A stretch of 64,000 bases of DNA from assembly GCA_036386515.1 (NCBI GenBank), contig DASVVO010000060.1, forward strand, positions 10,566 to 74,565. Direction: 5' to 3'. The notes beneath the pieces were generated by a model. It did not search any database and had not been told where the DNA came from. It saw only the letters and a program-made list of their open reading frames with translations. Below, piece by piece: positions 16,401-27,895 of this stretch. The stretch comes from JAIVJZ01 sp036386515 (GTDB lineage: Bacteria; Acidobacteriota; Blastocatellia; Pyrinomonadales; Pyrinomonadaceae). Each line of letters starts with the position of its first letter. Within the stretch, counting starts at the first letter, position 1. Both the position numbers and the translations under genes were made by a program.

Positions 16401-16880
16401 GTGGGACACAAGTGGGACGGCTGGCGTGATTATGTGACGTTGCAGGAGCGTATGAATCGTCTGTTCGAGGATACGGCGCGACGGCACGATCATCTGAACG
16501 AGGAGCGGGAGGCGGAACTTGAGCGCGCGGATTGGACGCCGGCGGCCGATGTCTATGAGACCGAGACGGAGTTCATCGTCGCCCTTGATTTGCCGGGCAT
16601 CGCGCGCAACGCGCTCGAAGTGAGCGTGGACGAGAATCGCCTGACGGTGCGCGGCGAACGCGCCCCCCACGCCGGCGGGACGCGGCGCGGCGGCAGCGGT
16701 GGCGGCGATGGCGGCGGTGGTGGTCGCCCGTTCGGACGTTTCCTGAGTCGCTTCGGGCCGCTCCCGCCCACGGTCGATCAGAAAAACATCGCGGCCGAAT
16801 ACAAGGACGGCGTCCTCAGCCTGCGCCTGCCCAAACGCACGGAGCCGAAAGCGGGGCGCGTCAAAATAGCAGTTCAGTGA
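16401..16880 (+). CDS. Small heat shock protein, Hsp20 family (second copy)
   Basis: Alpha-crystallin domain protein of 159 aa. Seen: DWTPAADVYETETEFIVALD, LPGIARNALEVSVDENRLTV, RGER and the C-terminal AAEYKDGVLSLRLPKRTE. A Gly-rich insertion (GGTRRGGSGGGDGGGGG, about residues 90-108) interrupts the loop before the last strands, which is unusual. GTG 16401 is chosen because GGAGG lies 9 nt upstream; the longer upstream frame would translate heptad repeat sequence. The gene lies between clpB and grpE; its stop codon falls inside the next heptad stem. Confidence 0.88.
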   Translation: MGHKWDGWRDYVTLQERMNRLFEDTARRHDHLNEEREAELERADWTPAADVYETETEFIVALDLPGIARNALEVSVDENRLTVRGERAPHAGGTRRGGSGGGDGGGGGRPFGRFLSRFGPLPPTVDQKNIAAEYKDGVLSLRLPKRTEPKAGRVKIAVQ

Positions 16881-16939
16881 CGAGTGACAAGTCGGAAAAC
16901 TTGTTCTAACTTGTTACCTATCACCTGTCACTCGTCACT
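16876..16939 (+). repeat. Heptad inverted repeat F (GTGACGA/GTGACAA type), hsp20-grpE
   Basis: AGTGACGAGTGACA (16876-16889) pairs perfectly with 16926-16939. The hsp20 stop codon (16878-16880) is within the 5' arm. The 3' arm carries extra heptads, so the two arms differ in repeat number. The grpE start lies 9 nt beyond. Confidence 0.75.
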
Positions 16940-16948
16940 AAAGTTTAT

Positions 16949-17665
16949 ATGGTATCTTTTCGCAGGGAGAAAAAGAGTAAGGATATGGGAGAGAGAACGG
17001 CGGCTGAAGAAGCGCGCACGCGCGGCGAGTCGGCGACGGCGGATGCCACGGGAGGCGAGGGCGTTCGCGTGACGGACAGGCGGCGCATCAGCCTCGACGA
17101 TTCGGAGGAAGGCGTGCGCGTGCAGGAAGCGGCGGACGCGCCGAGTTTGAAACCGAAGTACGTGGAAGAACTCGAAGCGCGCACGCGCGCCGCCGAGGGC
17201 GTGGCGAAGGATGTGCAGGCGCGTTTTGAACAGGTGCGCGCGGAACTCAAGCGCGAGACGGACGAGGTCAGGCAGCGACTCGCGCGCACGGCGGATGAAC
17301 GCGCGGCGCGCGAGAAGGCCGCGTTCGTCGGCGCGCTGCTGCCCGTGATGGAGAATCTGCGGCGCGCGATGGAGGCGGCCGAGGGCGGCGGCTCGCTCGA
17401 CGCGCTGCTCGAAGGACTTCGCGGCACTCTCAGCGGTTTCGAGAGCGCGCTCGCCTCCGGCGGCATCGAAGCGATCACGGCCGTCGGCGAATTGTTCGAC
17501 CCGGAGCTGCACGAAGCGGTTGACGTGTGCGAGGTCGAACCGGCGCGCGACGGATTAGTGACGGCCGAATACTCTCGCGGCTATCGCATGAACGGCCAAC
17601 TGCTCAGACCGGCGCGCGTGCAGGTCGGGCGGGCGCGAGGCGAAGGACAAGCGACGACGGAATAA
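16949..17665 (+). CDS. grpE: Nucleotide exchange factor GrpE
   Basis: Nucleotide exchange factor for DnaK. After a charged, disordered N region, the long dimerisation coiled coil (about residues 75-140, KYVEELEARTRAAEGVAKDV) and the C-terminal beta domain (FDPELHEAVDVCEVEPARDG ... YRMNGQLLRPARVQV) are clear. At 238 aa it is longer than the usual 190-210. ATG 16949 lacks a Shine-Dalgarno; a second ATG at 16985 sits directly after AAGGA but too close, so the true start is uncertain. No dnaK or dnaJ is adjacent in this window. Confidence 0.9.
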   Translation: MVSFRREKKSKDMGERTAAEEARTRGESATADATGGEGVRVTDRRRISLDDSEEGVRVQEAADAPSLKPKYVEELEARTRAAEGVAKDVQARFEQVRAELKRETDEVRQRLARTADERAAREKAAFVGALLPVMENLRRAMEAAEGGGSLDALLEGLRGTLSGFESALASGGIEAITAVGELFDPELHEAVDVCEVEPARDGLVTAEYSRGYRMNGQLLRPARVQVGRARGEGQATTE

Positions 17666-17669
17666 ATTT

Positions 17670-17776
17670 TTGTCAGTTGTCCGTCGTTTGTGGCTCTGTC
17701 AGCGACGGTCTGAAGATGAGGGTTTGAGATCGATTGAGAGTAAAACAACTGACGACTGACAACTGACGACGGACAA
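17670..17776 (+). repeat. Heptad inverted repeat G (CTGACGA/CTGACAA type), grpE-groL
   Basis: The 3' arm (17745-17776) is four heptads, CTGACGA CTGACAA CTGACGA CGGACAA; the 5' arm (17670-17691) carries complementary TCAGTTG/TCCGTCG units, pairing 14 of 15 in one register. Arm polarity is opposite to most copies (purine-rich arm downstream). The loop is about 53 nt. Confidence 0.65.
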
Positions 17777-17785
17777 TCTTATAAC
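17756..17785 (+). promoter_or_regulatory. Candidate groL promoter inside a heptad arm
   Basis: CTGACA (17756-17761) and TATAAC (17780-17785), 18 nt apart, match sigma70 hexamers at 5 of 6 positions each. The predicted leader is about 26 nt and includes GAGGAG near 17802. The -35 is contributed by the repeat unit itself. No CIRCE operator is present. Confidence 0.5.
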
Positions 17786-17817
17786 AACGAACAATCTTAT
17801 CGAGGAGAACAAACGAA

Positions 17818-19455
17818 GTGGCGGCAAAAGATTTGAAGTTTAGCGAAGAGGCGCGCTCGGCGATGTTGAAGGGCGTGAACACGCTGGCGAACGCGGTGCG
17901 CGTGACGCTGGGGCCGAAGGGTCGCAACGTCGTGATCGGCAAAAAATTCGGCTCGCCCGTGATCACGAAAGACGGCGTGACGGTGGCGAAAGAGATCGAC
18001 CTCACGGACAACTACGAGAACATGGGCGCGCAGATGGTGCGCGAGGTCGCCACGCGCACGAACGACACGGCGGGCGACGGCACGACGACGGCGACCGTGC
18101 TCGCACAGGCCATCTTCCGCGAGGGCGTCAAGAACGTGACGGCGGGCGCGAACCCGATGGCCTTGCAGCGCGGCATCCAGCGCGCCACGGAAGCGGCCGT
18201 CGCGGACTTGGAGCGGCAGTCGAAAAAGGTCAAGGGCAAGGACGAACTCGCCAACGTCGCCAGCGTGTCGGCCAACAACGACCGCGAGATCGGCGAGTTG
18301 ATCGCCGAGGCGATGGACAAGGTCGGCAAAGACGGCGTGGTCACGGTCGAAGAATCGCGGACGCTCGAAACCGAGTTGGACATCGTCGAGGGCATGCAGT
18401 TCGATCGCGGGTATCTCTCGCCTTACTTCGTCACCAACCCGGATCGCATGGAGGCGGTCTTGGAAGAACCGCTGATTCTCATACACGAAAAGAAGATCGC
18501 GGCGATGCGCGAACTGCTGCCCGTGCTCGAACTGGCCGCGAATCAGGGTCGGCCGCTGTTCATCATCTCGGAAGACATCGAGGGCGACGCGCTGCCCACG
18601 CTCGTCGTCAACAAACTGCGCGGCACGATCAAAGTCTGCGCCGTCAAAGCTCCGGCCTTCGGCGACCGCCGCAAGGCCATCCTCGAAGACATCGCGGCCT
18701 TGACGGGCGCGCGCGTCATCACGGAAGACCTCGGCGTCAAATTGGAGAGCGTGACGACGGACGACCTCGGCACGGCCAAGCGCGTTATCGTTGACAAGGA
18801 CAGCACGACGCTCGTGGAAGGCGCGGGCGCGGCCGCCGACATCCAGGGACGCGTCGGCGCGATCCGCCGTCAAATCGAGGACAGCACCTCGGATTACGAC
18901 CGCGAGAAGTTGCAGGAGCGGCTGGCGAAACTCGCGGGCGGCGTGGCGGTGATTCGCGTCGGGGCATCCACCGAAACGGAGATGAAAGAGAAGAAGATGC
19001 GCGTGGACGATGCCGTGAACGCGACGCGCGCGGCGGCGCAGGAGGGCATCGTGCCCGGCGGCGGCATCGCTTTGCTGCGCGCGGCGCGCGCGCTCGACAA
19101 GTTGGAACTCAAGGACGTGGACGAGCAGACGGGCGTGCGCATCCTTCGTCGCGCGCTCGAAGAACCCGTGCGGCGCATCGCCGAGAACGCGGGCATTGAC
19201 GGCGCGATCGTCATCGGCAAGGTCGAGGAGTCGAAGGGCAAAAAAGGTTACAACGCGGCTACGGGCAAGTACGAAGACCTCGTCGAGTCCGGCATCATCG
19301 ACCCGACGAAGGTCGTCCGCACGGCGTTGCAAAACGCCTCGTCGGTCGCCGCGCTGCTGTTGACCACTGGCGCGGCCATCACCGACGCGCCGGAGCCGAA
19401 GAAAGCCGCCGGCGCGCCGCCGATGGGAGGCGGGGAAGACTACGGCGACTATTAA
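17818..19455 (+). CDS. groL: Chaperonin GroEL
   Basis: 60-kDa chaperonin subunit. Signatures: AAKDLKFSEEARSAMLKGVN at the N terminus, VTLGPKGRNVVIGKKFGSPV, the ATP-site block NDTAGDGTTTATVLAQAI, and the apical and equatorial motifs RAAAQEGIVPGGGIALLRAA. 545 aa is standard. The C terminus ends GAPPMGGGEDYGDY instead of a GGM repeat. GTG 17818 is set by GAGGAG about 11 nt upstream. groES is not adjacent, so this is a solitary groL; a second groESL pair elsewhere is likely but not visible. A candidate promoter lies in the preceding heptad element. Confidence 0.97.
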   Translation: MAAKDLKFSEEARSAMLKGVNTLANAVRVTLGPKGRNVVIGKKFGSPVITKDGVTVAKEIDLTDNYENMGAQMVREVATRTNDTAGDGTTTATVLAQAIFREGVKNVTAGANPMALQRGIQRATEAAVADLERQSKKVKGKDELANVASVSANNDREIGELIAEAMDKVGKDGVVTVEESRTLETELDIVEGMQFDRGYLSPYFVTNPDRMEAVLEEPLILIHEKKIAAMRELLPVLELAANQGRPLFIISEDIEGDALPTLVVNKLRGTIKVCAVKAPAFGDRRKAILEDIAALTGARVITEDLGVKLESVTTDDLGTAKRVIVDKDSTTLVEGAGAAADIQGRVGAIRRQIEDSTSDYDREKLQERLAKLAGGVAVIRVGASTETEMKEKKMRVDDAVNATRAAAQEGIVPGGGIALLRAARALDKLELKDVDEQTGVRILRRALEEPVRRIAENAGIDGAIVIGKVEESKGKKGYNAATGKYEDLVESGIIDPTKVVRTALQNASSVAALLLTTGAAITDAPEPKKAAGAPPMGGGEDYGDY

Positions 19456-19844
19456 AAGCAGGCGCGCGGGTGCGCTTCGAGTTCGAGGGAGCCGAAAGAA
19501 GCGTTCGTTTTGACTCCGGCGCGTGCGCGGCGGAGTCGGGGCGGACGCTCTTTCAGTCTGCGCCCGACGCGCGTTCTCTTTCGTGCGCGGCGCGCGAGAA
19601 TTTCGGCAAATAATGGCAGCAAAATTGCATCCCCGAATGTGCTATGCTCGCGTTGTCCCTAAACGCAACGGGACACTGGCGCGTGGCATCTAAAAATAGC
19701 CGCACGAACGGAGAGAAAGCGGCCTTCATTTTCTCCGCGAAGAACCGGAACGGATCGTCGAGAGCGTAAATTATTCGGGCGGAAGCTGGCGATCGACAAA
19801 CTCGCTGCCCCCACGGGCGCGACCACCAGGATTGAAGGAATACA
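19456..19844 (+). other. Intergenic region groL to Clp ATPase
   Basis: No gene is seen. It holds a GACTCCG/CGGAGTC stem near 19515-19540 with a GC-rich loop and a TGTCCC/GGGACA stem near 19655-19676. A TATGCT hexamer at 19643-19648 lacks a convincing -35. No heptad element is present. Confidence 0.5.
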
Positions 19845-22124
<2,280 letters not shown>

Positions 22125-22175
22125 ATCGCCGGAGCGCGAGCCGGGCGAGACGATGTGCGCCCCGTGTTTGAACCG

Positions 22176-22220
22176 GAGGGTTTCAGCGATTGAATTTATA
22201 AATCGTCTGAAACCCTCTTT
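22176..22220 (+). terminator. Terminator-like hairpin after the Clp ATPase gene
   Basis: GAGGGTTTCAG at 22176 and CTGAAACCCTC ending at 22217 form a stem of about 16 bp with one bulged base and a 9-nt AT-rich loop, followed by TTT. It precedes the next gene's ATG (22263). Confidence 0.7.
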
Positions 22221-22262
22221 CACTTGCGCCCCGGATTTCTTTCAAAGGACATCATAAATTTT

Positions 22263-23129
22263 ATGAGTTCTCAGGCACACTCAACCCGCACGCGCGCGCG
22301 GCGGCTCGCGTTGTCGCTCGTCATACTGTTCTCGGCGGTCGTCTCCGGCTTCGCGCAAACGACGCCGGCCAACTCGCCGCCGCAGGTCGAATTAGCGGCG
22401 ACGCCGACGCCGCCGCAGCAGGCGGCCAATGACGAGAAGGCGGAACAGATCGTTCGTCGCGCCCTGGAGGCGCAGGGCGGGAGCGCGTTCCTCGCCGTCA
22501 AGACGATCATCGGGCGCGGCTACTATTCGCAATTCGACAGGGGCGTCTCGCTCGCGCCGCAAACGTTTCTCGATTACCTCGTTCTCCCCGACCGCGAGCG
22601 GACGGAGTTTCGCGGCGCACGCGGCCGCCTGATCCAGACGAACGACGGCGACCGCGGCTGGCTGTTCGAGAGTTCGACGCGCTCGCTCACGGATATGAAG
22701 CCGGAGCAGGTGGCGGATTTCCGCCTCGCCATGCGCACGAGCACAGACAATTTGCTGCGCGGCTGGTGGCGCAAGGAAGGCGCGCGGCTCACCTATCTCG
22801 GACGCCGCGAGGCCGGTCTCGCCAAACGCAACGAAGCCGTGCGGGTGACTTACCCCGACGGCTTCACCGTGGACTACGAGATCGGCGCGAAAGACTCGCT
22901 GCCCGCCAAAACTTTTTACAAGCGGAAGAATGCCGAGGGCGTCGAGGTGACGGAAGAAGACCGCTTCGCCAGTTATAAACTTATCAACGGCCTGACCGTG
23001 CCCTTCGTCATCGACCACTATCGCGCGGGCGCACAGTCGAGCCGCATCAACTACGACTCGGTCGAGTTCAACCCGCCCATCCCCGACACCCTCTTCGCCA
23101 AACCGGCGAGCATCAAAGCGATCAAATAA
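22263..23129 (+). CDS. Secreted LolA/LppX-like protein
   Basis: A signal peptide (MSSQAHSTRTRARRLALSLV, cleavage after GFAQ near residue 32) precedes a single domain that looks like the LolA/outer-membrane lipoprotein-sorting fold: EKAEQIVRRALEAQGGSAFL, FLDYLVLPDRERTEFRGARG, VRVTYPDGFTVDYEI and LINGLTVPFVIDHYRAG. It probably binds lipid or lipoprotein in the periplasm; assignment is by pattern only. ATG 22263 is preferred over the in-frame TTG 22224 because it begins the signal peptide. 288 aa. It converges with the next gene across a strong bidirectional terminator. Confidence 0.65.
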   Translation: MSSQAHSTRTRARRLALSLVILFSAVVSGFAQTTPANSPPQVELAATPTPPQQAANDEKAEQIVRRALEAQGGSAFLAVKTIIGRGYYSQFDRGVSLAPQTFLDYLVLPDRERTEFRGARGRLIQTNDGDRGWLFESSTRSLTDMKPEQVADFRLAMRTSTDNLLRGWWRKEGARLTYLGRREAGLAKRNEAVRVTYPDGFTVDYEIGAKDSLPAKTFYKRKNAEGVEVTEEDRFASYKLINGLTVPFVIDHYRAGAQSSRINYDSVEFNPPIPDTLFAKPASIKAIK

Positions 23130-23149
23130 ACTTTCGGCCGGTGCCGACA

Positions 23150-23204
23150 CACACAAAACGCGCGCCCCGACGGAGTTTCCGCCGGGGCGCGCGCGTTTTG
23201 TGTG
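23150..23204. terminator. Strong bidirectional terminator
   Basis: CACACAAAACGCGCG at 23150 pairs with CGCGCGTTTTGTGTG ending at 23204, with a 2-nt bulge, through a GC-rich stem. Runs of A and T at the stem base serve both strands. It separates convergent genes. Confidence 0.85.
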
Positions 23205-23238
23205 CGTGTAGATTCAGAGGCCGACCGGCACAGGCCGA

Positions 23239-23538
23239 CTAGCAGAGGCCGAACCACTGGAAGATTTTGCGGAGCGGCCGGGCGGCGGCGAATTCGTCGT
23301 TGCTGCGTCGTCGTGCGCCCTGAGCCTCGTTTCGTCGCGCGTCCTGGATGAGCGAGCGGAAGGTGTAAAACTCCTCGTCCGACATCGCGTTGAAGGTGTG
23401 CTCGTCGAGATTCTCGACGGCCTTGCCGCCGCCGTGGAGGGTGGCGTAGACGGTTGCGCCCGAAGGGACGCGATCCTGTCGCGTGGTGACGGCGAATTTC
23501 ATGTTGCGCGGCTGGCCGGTGGCGTAAACGAATTGCAT
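23239..23538 (-). CDS. Hypothetical protein (99 aa)
   Basis: No family recognised. The ATG at 23538 is preceded by GAGGAG with 7-nt spacing on the minus strand, a strong site that fixes the start, so the longer upstream frame is rejected. The sequence MQFVYATGQPRNMKFAVTTR suggests a small beta domain followed by a helix (DEEFYTFRSLIQDARRNEAQ) and a basic C terminus ending IFQWFGLC. No signal peptide or membrane helix. It is a lone gene between a terminator and the NarL regulator. Confidence 0.65.
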   Translation of the reverse strand: MQFVYATGQPRNMKFAVTTRQDRVPSGATVYATLHGGGKAVENLDEHTFNAMSDEEFYTFRSLIQDARRNEAQGARRRSNDEFAAARPLRKIFQWFGLC

Positions 23539-23819
23539 CCCTGTCTCCTCGGTGTATCTCGGTCGTCGGTCTATCTGCTTAAAGCTTCGGTGGTGAGTTT
23601 CCAATCAATGTCCTACCTGCTAACGCGAGATACGGACTGAAAAAGGATCACCCGAAACATTGCGAATTAAAATTTCAATTTCGTACCCGGTGGCGCGTCG
23701 CCCGGTGTGAAGTGAGAATAGAGGCGGCGCGCGCCGCTGTCACCACGCATGTAGGTGGTAAGTTTTCGGCCTTCGAGGCGAGACTTTTGAGCAGGAAAGA
23801 CGGATTCGGCGCGGGCGGG

Positions 23820-24491
23820 CTACTTGATCAGGTGGTCGCGAAGGGCTTTGGCGACGGCTTCGGACTTGGAATGCACTTGTAGTTTTTCGTAGATGTGGCG
23901 CAGGTGAAAGGAGACGGTATTGACGGTGACGCCGAGTTCGACGGCGGCCGTTTTGTAGCTGTGGCCTTCGACGAGAAGTTTCAGGAGGCGCGTCTCGTGG
24001 GGCGTCAGTTGGTAGTCGGCGCGTTCGGGCGGGCGGAAGTCGCGGAAGAGGGTGACGACCTTGCGCGCGATCTCGGGCGACATCGGCGCGCCGCCCGCCG
24101 AAGCCTCCTTGAGACTCTCGATCAAGCGCGCGGGCGGCGTTTTCTTGAGCAAATAGCCGCACGCCCCGGCGCAGAGCGCGTCGAAGATGCGTTCGTTATC
24201 GTCGTAGACGGAGAGCATGAGGACGAGCAGCGCGGGGTGTCGCTCTTTGAGGATGCGGATGCCTTCGATGCCGTCCATGCCGGGCAGGCCGATGTCGGAG
24301 AGCAGCACGTCGGGCAGGTTCGCGCCGATCTTTGCGAAGGCTTCTTCCATCGAGCCGTAGCTGCCGGTGCAGCGATAGCCTTCCGTGCCGTTGATGAGCA
24401 TCGCCAGCCCTTCGCGTATCTCGCGGCGGTCTTCGACAATGGCGACCTTGATGACGCCTGACGCCGCGCCGCTCGTTCCGACGGTGTCCAT
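23820..24491 (-). CDS. NarL/FixJ-type response regulator
   Basis: Receiver domain (about residues 14-130: VIKVAIVEDRREIREGLAML; phospho-acceptor Asp in LLSDIGLPGMDG; Lys in YLLKKTPP) joined to a LuxR-type helix-turn-helix (about 155-215: LTPHETRLLKLLVEGHSYKT, AVELGVTVNTVSFHLRHIYE). 223 aa. ATG 24491 is chosen because GAGGAG lies 10 nt upstream on the minus strand; earlier in-frame ATGs have no such site. It lies 113 nt downstream of the histidine kinase gene on the same strand and is its probable cognate regulator. Confidence 0.93.
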   Translation of the reverse strand: MDTVGTSGAASGVIKVAIVEDRREIREGLAMLINGTEGYRCTGSYGSMEEAFAKIGANLPDVLLSDIGLPGMDGIEGIRILKERHPALLVLMLSVYDDNERIFDALCAGACGYLLKKTPPARLIESLKEASAGGAPMSPEIARKVVTLFRDFRPPERADYQLTPHETRLLKLLVEGHSYKTAAVELGVTVNTVSFHLRHIYEKLQVHSKSEAVAKALRDHLIK

Positions 24492-24604
24492 CGTGGGTAA
24501 ACTCCTCAGTTGATCGAGCATGAAAGTCGTGTGTCTCTCTCTCCCGCGGCCTCGCGCGTGGTGGGGAGTAGAGAGTACGCCTGCGCGCACAGGCGCGTCA
24601 CTAC

Positions 24605-27600
24605 CTATTTACGTAGTAACTTTCGCCAGGCGTCGGCGAGGCTGAACCCGTGTGGGCGTCGCGCCGGCACTTTGAGCGTCGAGGTGGTGCCGCGCCCGCG
24701 CTCCGATTCGACTTCGAAGGTGCCTCCGAGTGCGGCGGCGCGGCGACGCATGCTCAGGAGGCCGTGGCCGCCGAGACTCGCGCCGTCGCCGTTCGAGGGC
24801 TGCGCAGTTTGGGCGGCGTCGAAACCGCGCCCGTCGTCGCCGACGCGCAGCACGATCCAGTGGTTGACGATGCGCAGTTCGAGTTCGGCCTCGCGGCACC
24901 CGGAATGTTTGACGAGATTGTTGACGCACTCCTTGAAGATCAGGTAGACCTCGCGGCGGAGGTCTGCGCCGAGCCGTATGTCCTGTTCGGCATCGGGGGC
25001 GCGGAAGCGGAAAGCGATGTCGCGCGCGCTCAGGATGTCGCTGGAGAAGCGGCGCATGCGCTGCGTGAGGTCGCTCAGGTGGTCGCGCTGCGGGTTGATC
25101 GCCCAGACGATGTCGCTCATCGAATCGACCATCTCGCGCGACGTTCCGGCGATCACCGAGAGCGGTTCGATGACGGGCGCGTTGTCCGGCGGCACGCGCT
25201 GGCTGACGACCTCGCTGAGGATGGCGATCTGCGACAGGCTCGATCCGATGTCGTCGTGCAAGTCCGTGGCGATGCGCGTGCGCACGCGTTCCAACTCGAC
25301 GAGGCGCGCGATGCGATAGCGATAGACGGCGAAGACGAGACCGGCGACGAGGAGCGCGGCCAGAGTCAAAAACCAGGGACGTTGCCACACGGGGCGCAGG
25401 ATCACGAAGGCGACGCTCGCCGCCTCCGCGCTCTCGACGCCGTCCGTGTTGACGGCGCGCACGAGAAAGCGGTAAGAGCCGGGCGCGAGATTGGCGTAGG
25501 TGACGCTGCGTTGATCGTTCGGCGCGCTCCACTCGCCGCCCGCCCCGGCCGCGCCCTCCAGTTTGTACCGGTAGCGCAAGACCTCGCCCGTTGCGAAGCC
25601 GAGGCCGAGAAAGTCTATCTGCACCTGATTCTGATCGCTACTGAGGCGCAGGTTTTCGATCCGGGATTCGCCGAGGTCGGAGACGAGGCGGCGCACGCCC
25701 GCAACCTGTAGGCCGTCGATCATCACGGGCGGCGGCGGCGAGAGAATTTCCGGTTCGGGGACGAGGCGCGAGATGCCGTTCCAGGTGCCGAACCAGAGCG
25801 CGCCGTCGCGGGCGCGGTAGGCCGCTTGCGATTCGTTGGCGGCCAGCCCGTCGGCGACGGTGTAACGCTTGATGCGTCCGGTGGCGAGGTCGAAGCGATC
25901 CACGCTGCGCGACGTGCCGAGGTAGAGACGATGCAGGCCGTCTTCGGCGATGCTGCGGATGATGCCGCTCGTGAGTCCTTCGGCGGTCGTGTAGAGACGA
26001 AAGGCCGGATGCTCGGCCGCCGGGTCGTCGATCCGCACGAGGCCGTAAGAGTTGCTGCCGAGCCAGAGCCGCCCCGCCGCGTCAAAGTACATTTTCAGAA
26101 TCTCGTCGGCGGTGAGTCCGGCCGCGCTGCCGAACAGACGGAAGCGCCCGTCGCGGTAGCGCGCCGCGCCGCCCTCGCGGAAGCCGATCCACACGTTGCC
26201 CGAAGCGTCTTCCGCGAACGACAACGCCTCGCTGCGACGCGGCAAGCCTTCCGCATAGCTGTGAAACTTGTCGGCCGCGCGTTCCCAACGAACGAGCACC
26301 GCATCGCTATCCATGCCGATCCAGATGTCGCCGCGCGAGTCTTCAAAAATGCGCCTCACGGTGTTGCTCGTGAGGCCGTTCTGCGACGTGTAGACGCGCG
26401 GGCGGGCGCGCGCCAGTTCCGCGATGTGGCGGACGCCGGAGAAGCGATACAGGCCGTCGTTCGTGCCGACCCACCAATCGCCCGCGCGGTCTTCGACGAC
26501 GCCGGTCAGGCGTGTGACCGCGGGTGGCACGTTCGGGCGCAGGGCGTTGAACTTGTGCCCGTCGAAATAACTGATGTAGCCGTTGACGGAGACGGCGCAG
26601 AGCGCGCCCGCGCGCGACTCGAAGATGTCCAGAACGTAGCGGCCGCCGAGTCCGTCGGCCTCGCGGTAAGTGACGAGGCCGTGGCGCGCCAGTTTGATCG
26701 CGCCGCCGGTCTCGGTGCCGATCCACAGGTTGCCCGCGCGGTCTTCGGCGAGCGCGCGGATGTTGTCGTCGTTCAGGCCGTGGGCGGTGGTGTAGTTGGA
26801 GAAGGCGGGCGGGGCGAAAAGGCTCAGGCCGCGCGCCGTGCCGAGCCAGACGCGCCCGTCGCGGGCGACGTGTATCTCGCGCACGGAGTTGCTGGCGAGG
26901 CCGTCGGCGTTCGTGTAGTTGTAGGCCGCGCCCGTTTCGTCCGGCGGCGGAGGCGGCGACGCGGCGTGCGCGCTCGCTCCCGCCGTCCCCGAACGAGTCG
27001 GGCGCAAGAAGTTTGTCAGTTGACCCGTTGCGCCGCCGTTCGACGACGCGGGGAAGGGCTTGAAGATGAGCAGGCCGTTTTCGTGCGCCGCCCAGATGCG
27101 CCCCGCTTGATCGATGAACAAGTCCCAGACGATTCCCTTGATGTGCGCGGGCACGGGGAAGGCCGACATGCGCCCGTCCGGCTCGCGCCGCCAGAGTCCC
27201 TTCGAGGTGGCGATCCAGAGACGCCGCTCGTCGTCTTCGACGAACGCCCAGACGCCGCCCACGTCTTCGGGTCGCGCGCCCATCTCGACGCGCCGGAACT
27301 CGCTGCTCGTGCCCGCCGCTTCGTCCAACATGAAGAGGCCATCGTCCGTGCCCGCCCAGATGCGCCCCAAGGTGTCTTCAAACAGGCGGTTCGGGCGATT
27401 CGTGCGCGGCGTGTCGCCGGTTTTGTAGACGGTGAAACGTTCGCGCGCTTGAGCGTTCGTCGCGTTCGTTGTCGCCGTGGCCGCGCCGCGCGCCGCCACA
27501 CCGCCGGTCGTCGCGGCGACCGCGCCCGCGCCAGGCGAGAGATTGAAGCGGAAGACGCCGCCGCCGTTGCTGGCGATCCAGTAGACGCCCCGGCGCGTTT

Positions 27601-27880
27601 CGAGCAGGTCGTTGATTGAAGGATAGGGGATGCCCTGGGCGGTGTCGTAGGTGGTGAAGCGGTAGCCGTCGAAGCGCGAGAGGCCGTCGGCGGTGCAGAA
27701 CCAGAGGAAGCCGCGCGAGTCGCGCACGATGCGCTTGACGCGATTCTGCCCCAGCCCGTCGGCCGACGTGTAGACGCGCACGGGCAACTGCTCGGCGCGC
27801 GTCGCCGTCAGCAGGCAGCACAGCAGGACGAGCATGAGCGCGCCGCGATTCGGATTTTTGCTGGCTCGTGACAGAGACAC
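24605..27880 (-). CDS. Reg_prop/Y_Y_Y hybrid-propeller sensor histidine kinase (HisKA_3)
   Basis: Large membrane sensor kinase of 1091 aa. A signal sequence (MLVLLCCLLTATRAEQLPVR) leads into two seven-bladed propellers built of repeated SRG/GxLWxGT-like blades such as RDSRGFLWFCTADGLSRFDG and EDRAGNLWIGTETGGAIKLA (about residues 30-700), then a Y_Y_Y beta domain (YRYKLEGAAGAGGEW), a transmembrane helix near 838-858 (WFLTLAALLVAGLVFAVYRY), HisKA_3 with phospho-His in ATDLHDDIGSSLSQIAI near 875, and HATPase_c ending GHGLLSMRRRAAALGG. Long Pro/Ala/Gly linkers interrupt the first propeller. In Bacteroidetes the family senses oligosaccharides; the ligand here is unknown. It is upstream of the NarL regulator. 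Confidence 0.92.
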   Translation of the reverse strand: MSLSRASKNPNRGALMLVLLCCLLTATRAEQLPVRVYTSADGLGQNRVKRIVRDSRGFLWFCTADGLSRFDGYRFTTYDTAQGIPYPSINDLLETRRGVYWIASNGGGVFRFNLSPGAGAVAATTGGVAARGAATATTNATNAQARERFTVYKTGDTPRTNRPNRLFEDTLGRIWAGTDDGLFMLDEAAGTSSEFRRVEMGARPEDVGGVWAFVEDDERRLWIATSKGLWRREPDGRMSAFPVPAHIKGIVWDLFIDQAGRIWAAHENGLLIFKPFPASSNGGATGQLTNFLRPTRSGTAGASAHAASPPPPPDETGAAYNYTNADGLASNSVREIHVARDGRVWLGTARGLSLFAPPAFSNYTTAHGLNDDNIRALAEDRAGNLWIGTETGGAIKLARHGLVTYREADGLGGRYVLDIFESRAGALCAVSVNGYISYFDGHKFNALRPNVPPAVTRLTGVVEDRAGDWWVGTNDGLYRFSGVRHIAELARARPRVYTSQNGLTSNTVRRIFEDSRGDIWIGMDSDAVLVRWERAADKFHSYAEGLPRRSEALSFAEDASGNVWIGFREGGAARYRDGRFRLFGSAAGLTADEILKMYFDAAGRLWLGSNSYGLVRIDDPAAEHPAFRLYTTAEGLTSGIIRSIAEDGLHRLYLGTSRSVDRFDLATGRIKRYTVADGLAANESQAAYRARDGALWFGTWNGISRLVPEPEILSPPPPVMIDGLQVAGVRRLVSDLGESRIENLRLSSDQNQVQIDFLGLGFATGEVLRYRYKLEGAAGAGGEWSAPNDQRSVTYANLAPGSYRFLVRAVNTDGVESAEAASVAFVILRPVWQRPWFLTLAALLVAGLVFAVYRYRIARLVELERVRTRIATDLHDDIGSSLSQIAILSEVVSQRVPPDNAPVIEPLSVIAGTSREMVDSMSDIVWAINPQRDHLSDLTQRMRRFSSDILSARDIAFRFRAPDAEQDIRLGADLRREVYLIFKECVNNLVKHSGCREAELELRIVNHWIVLRVGDDGRGFDAAQTAQPSNGDGASLGGHGLLSMRRRAAALGGTFEVESERGRGTTSTLKVPARRPHGFSLADAWRKLLRK

Positions 27881-27895
27881 GGCGGAGGGCGTCCT

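Noticed and set aside
25826..27619. Plus-strand open frame of 597 codons
   Set aside because: It is antisense to the sensor kinase propeller and Arg/Ala/Val-rich with no recognisable domain or ribosome binding site.
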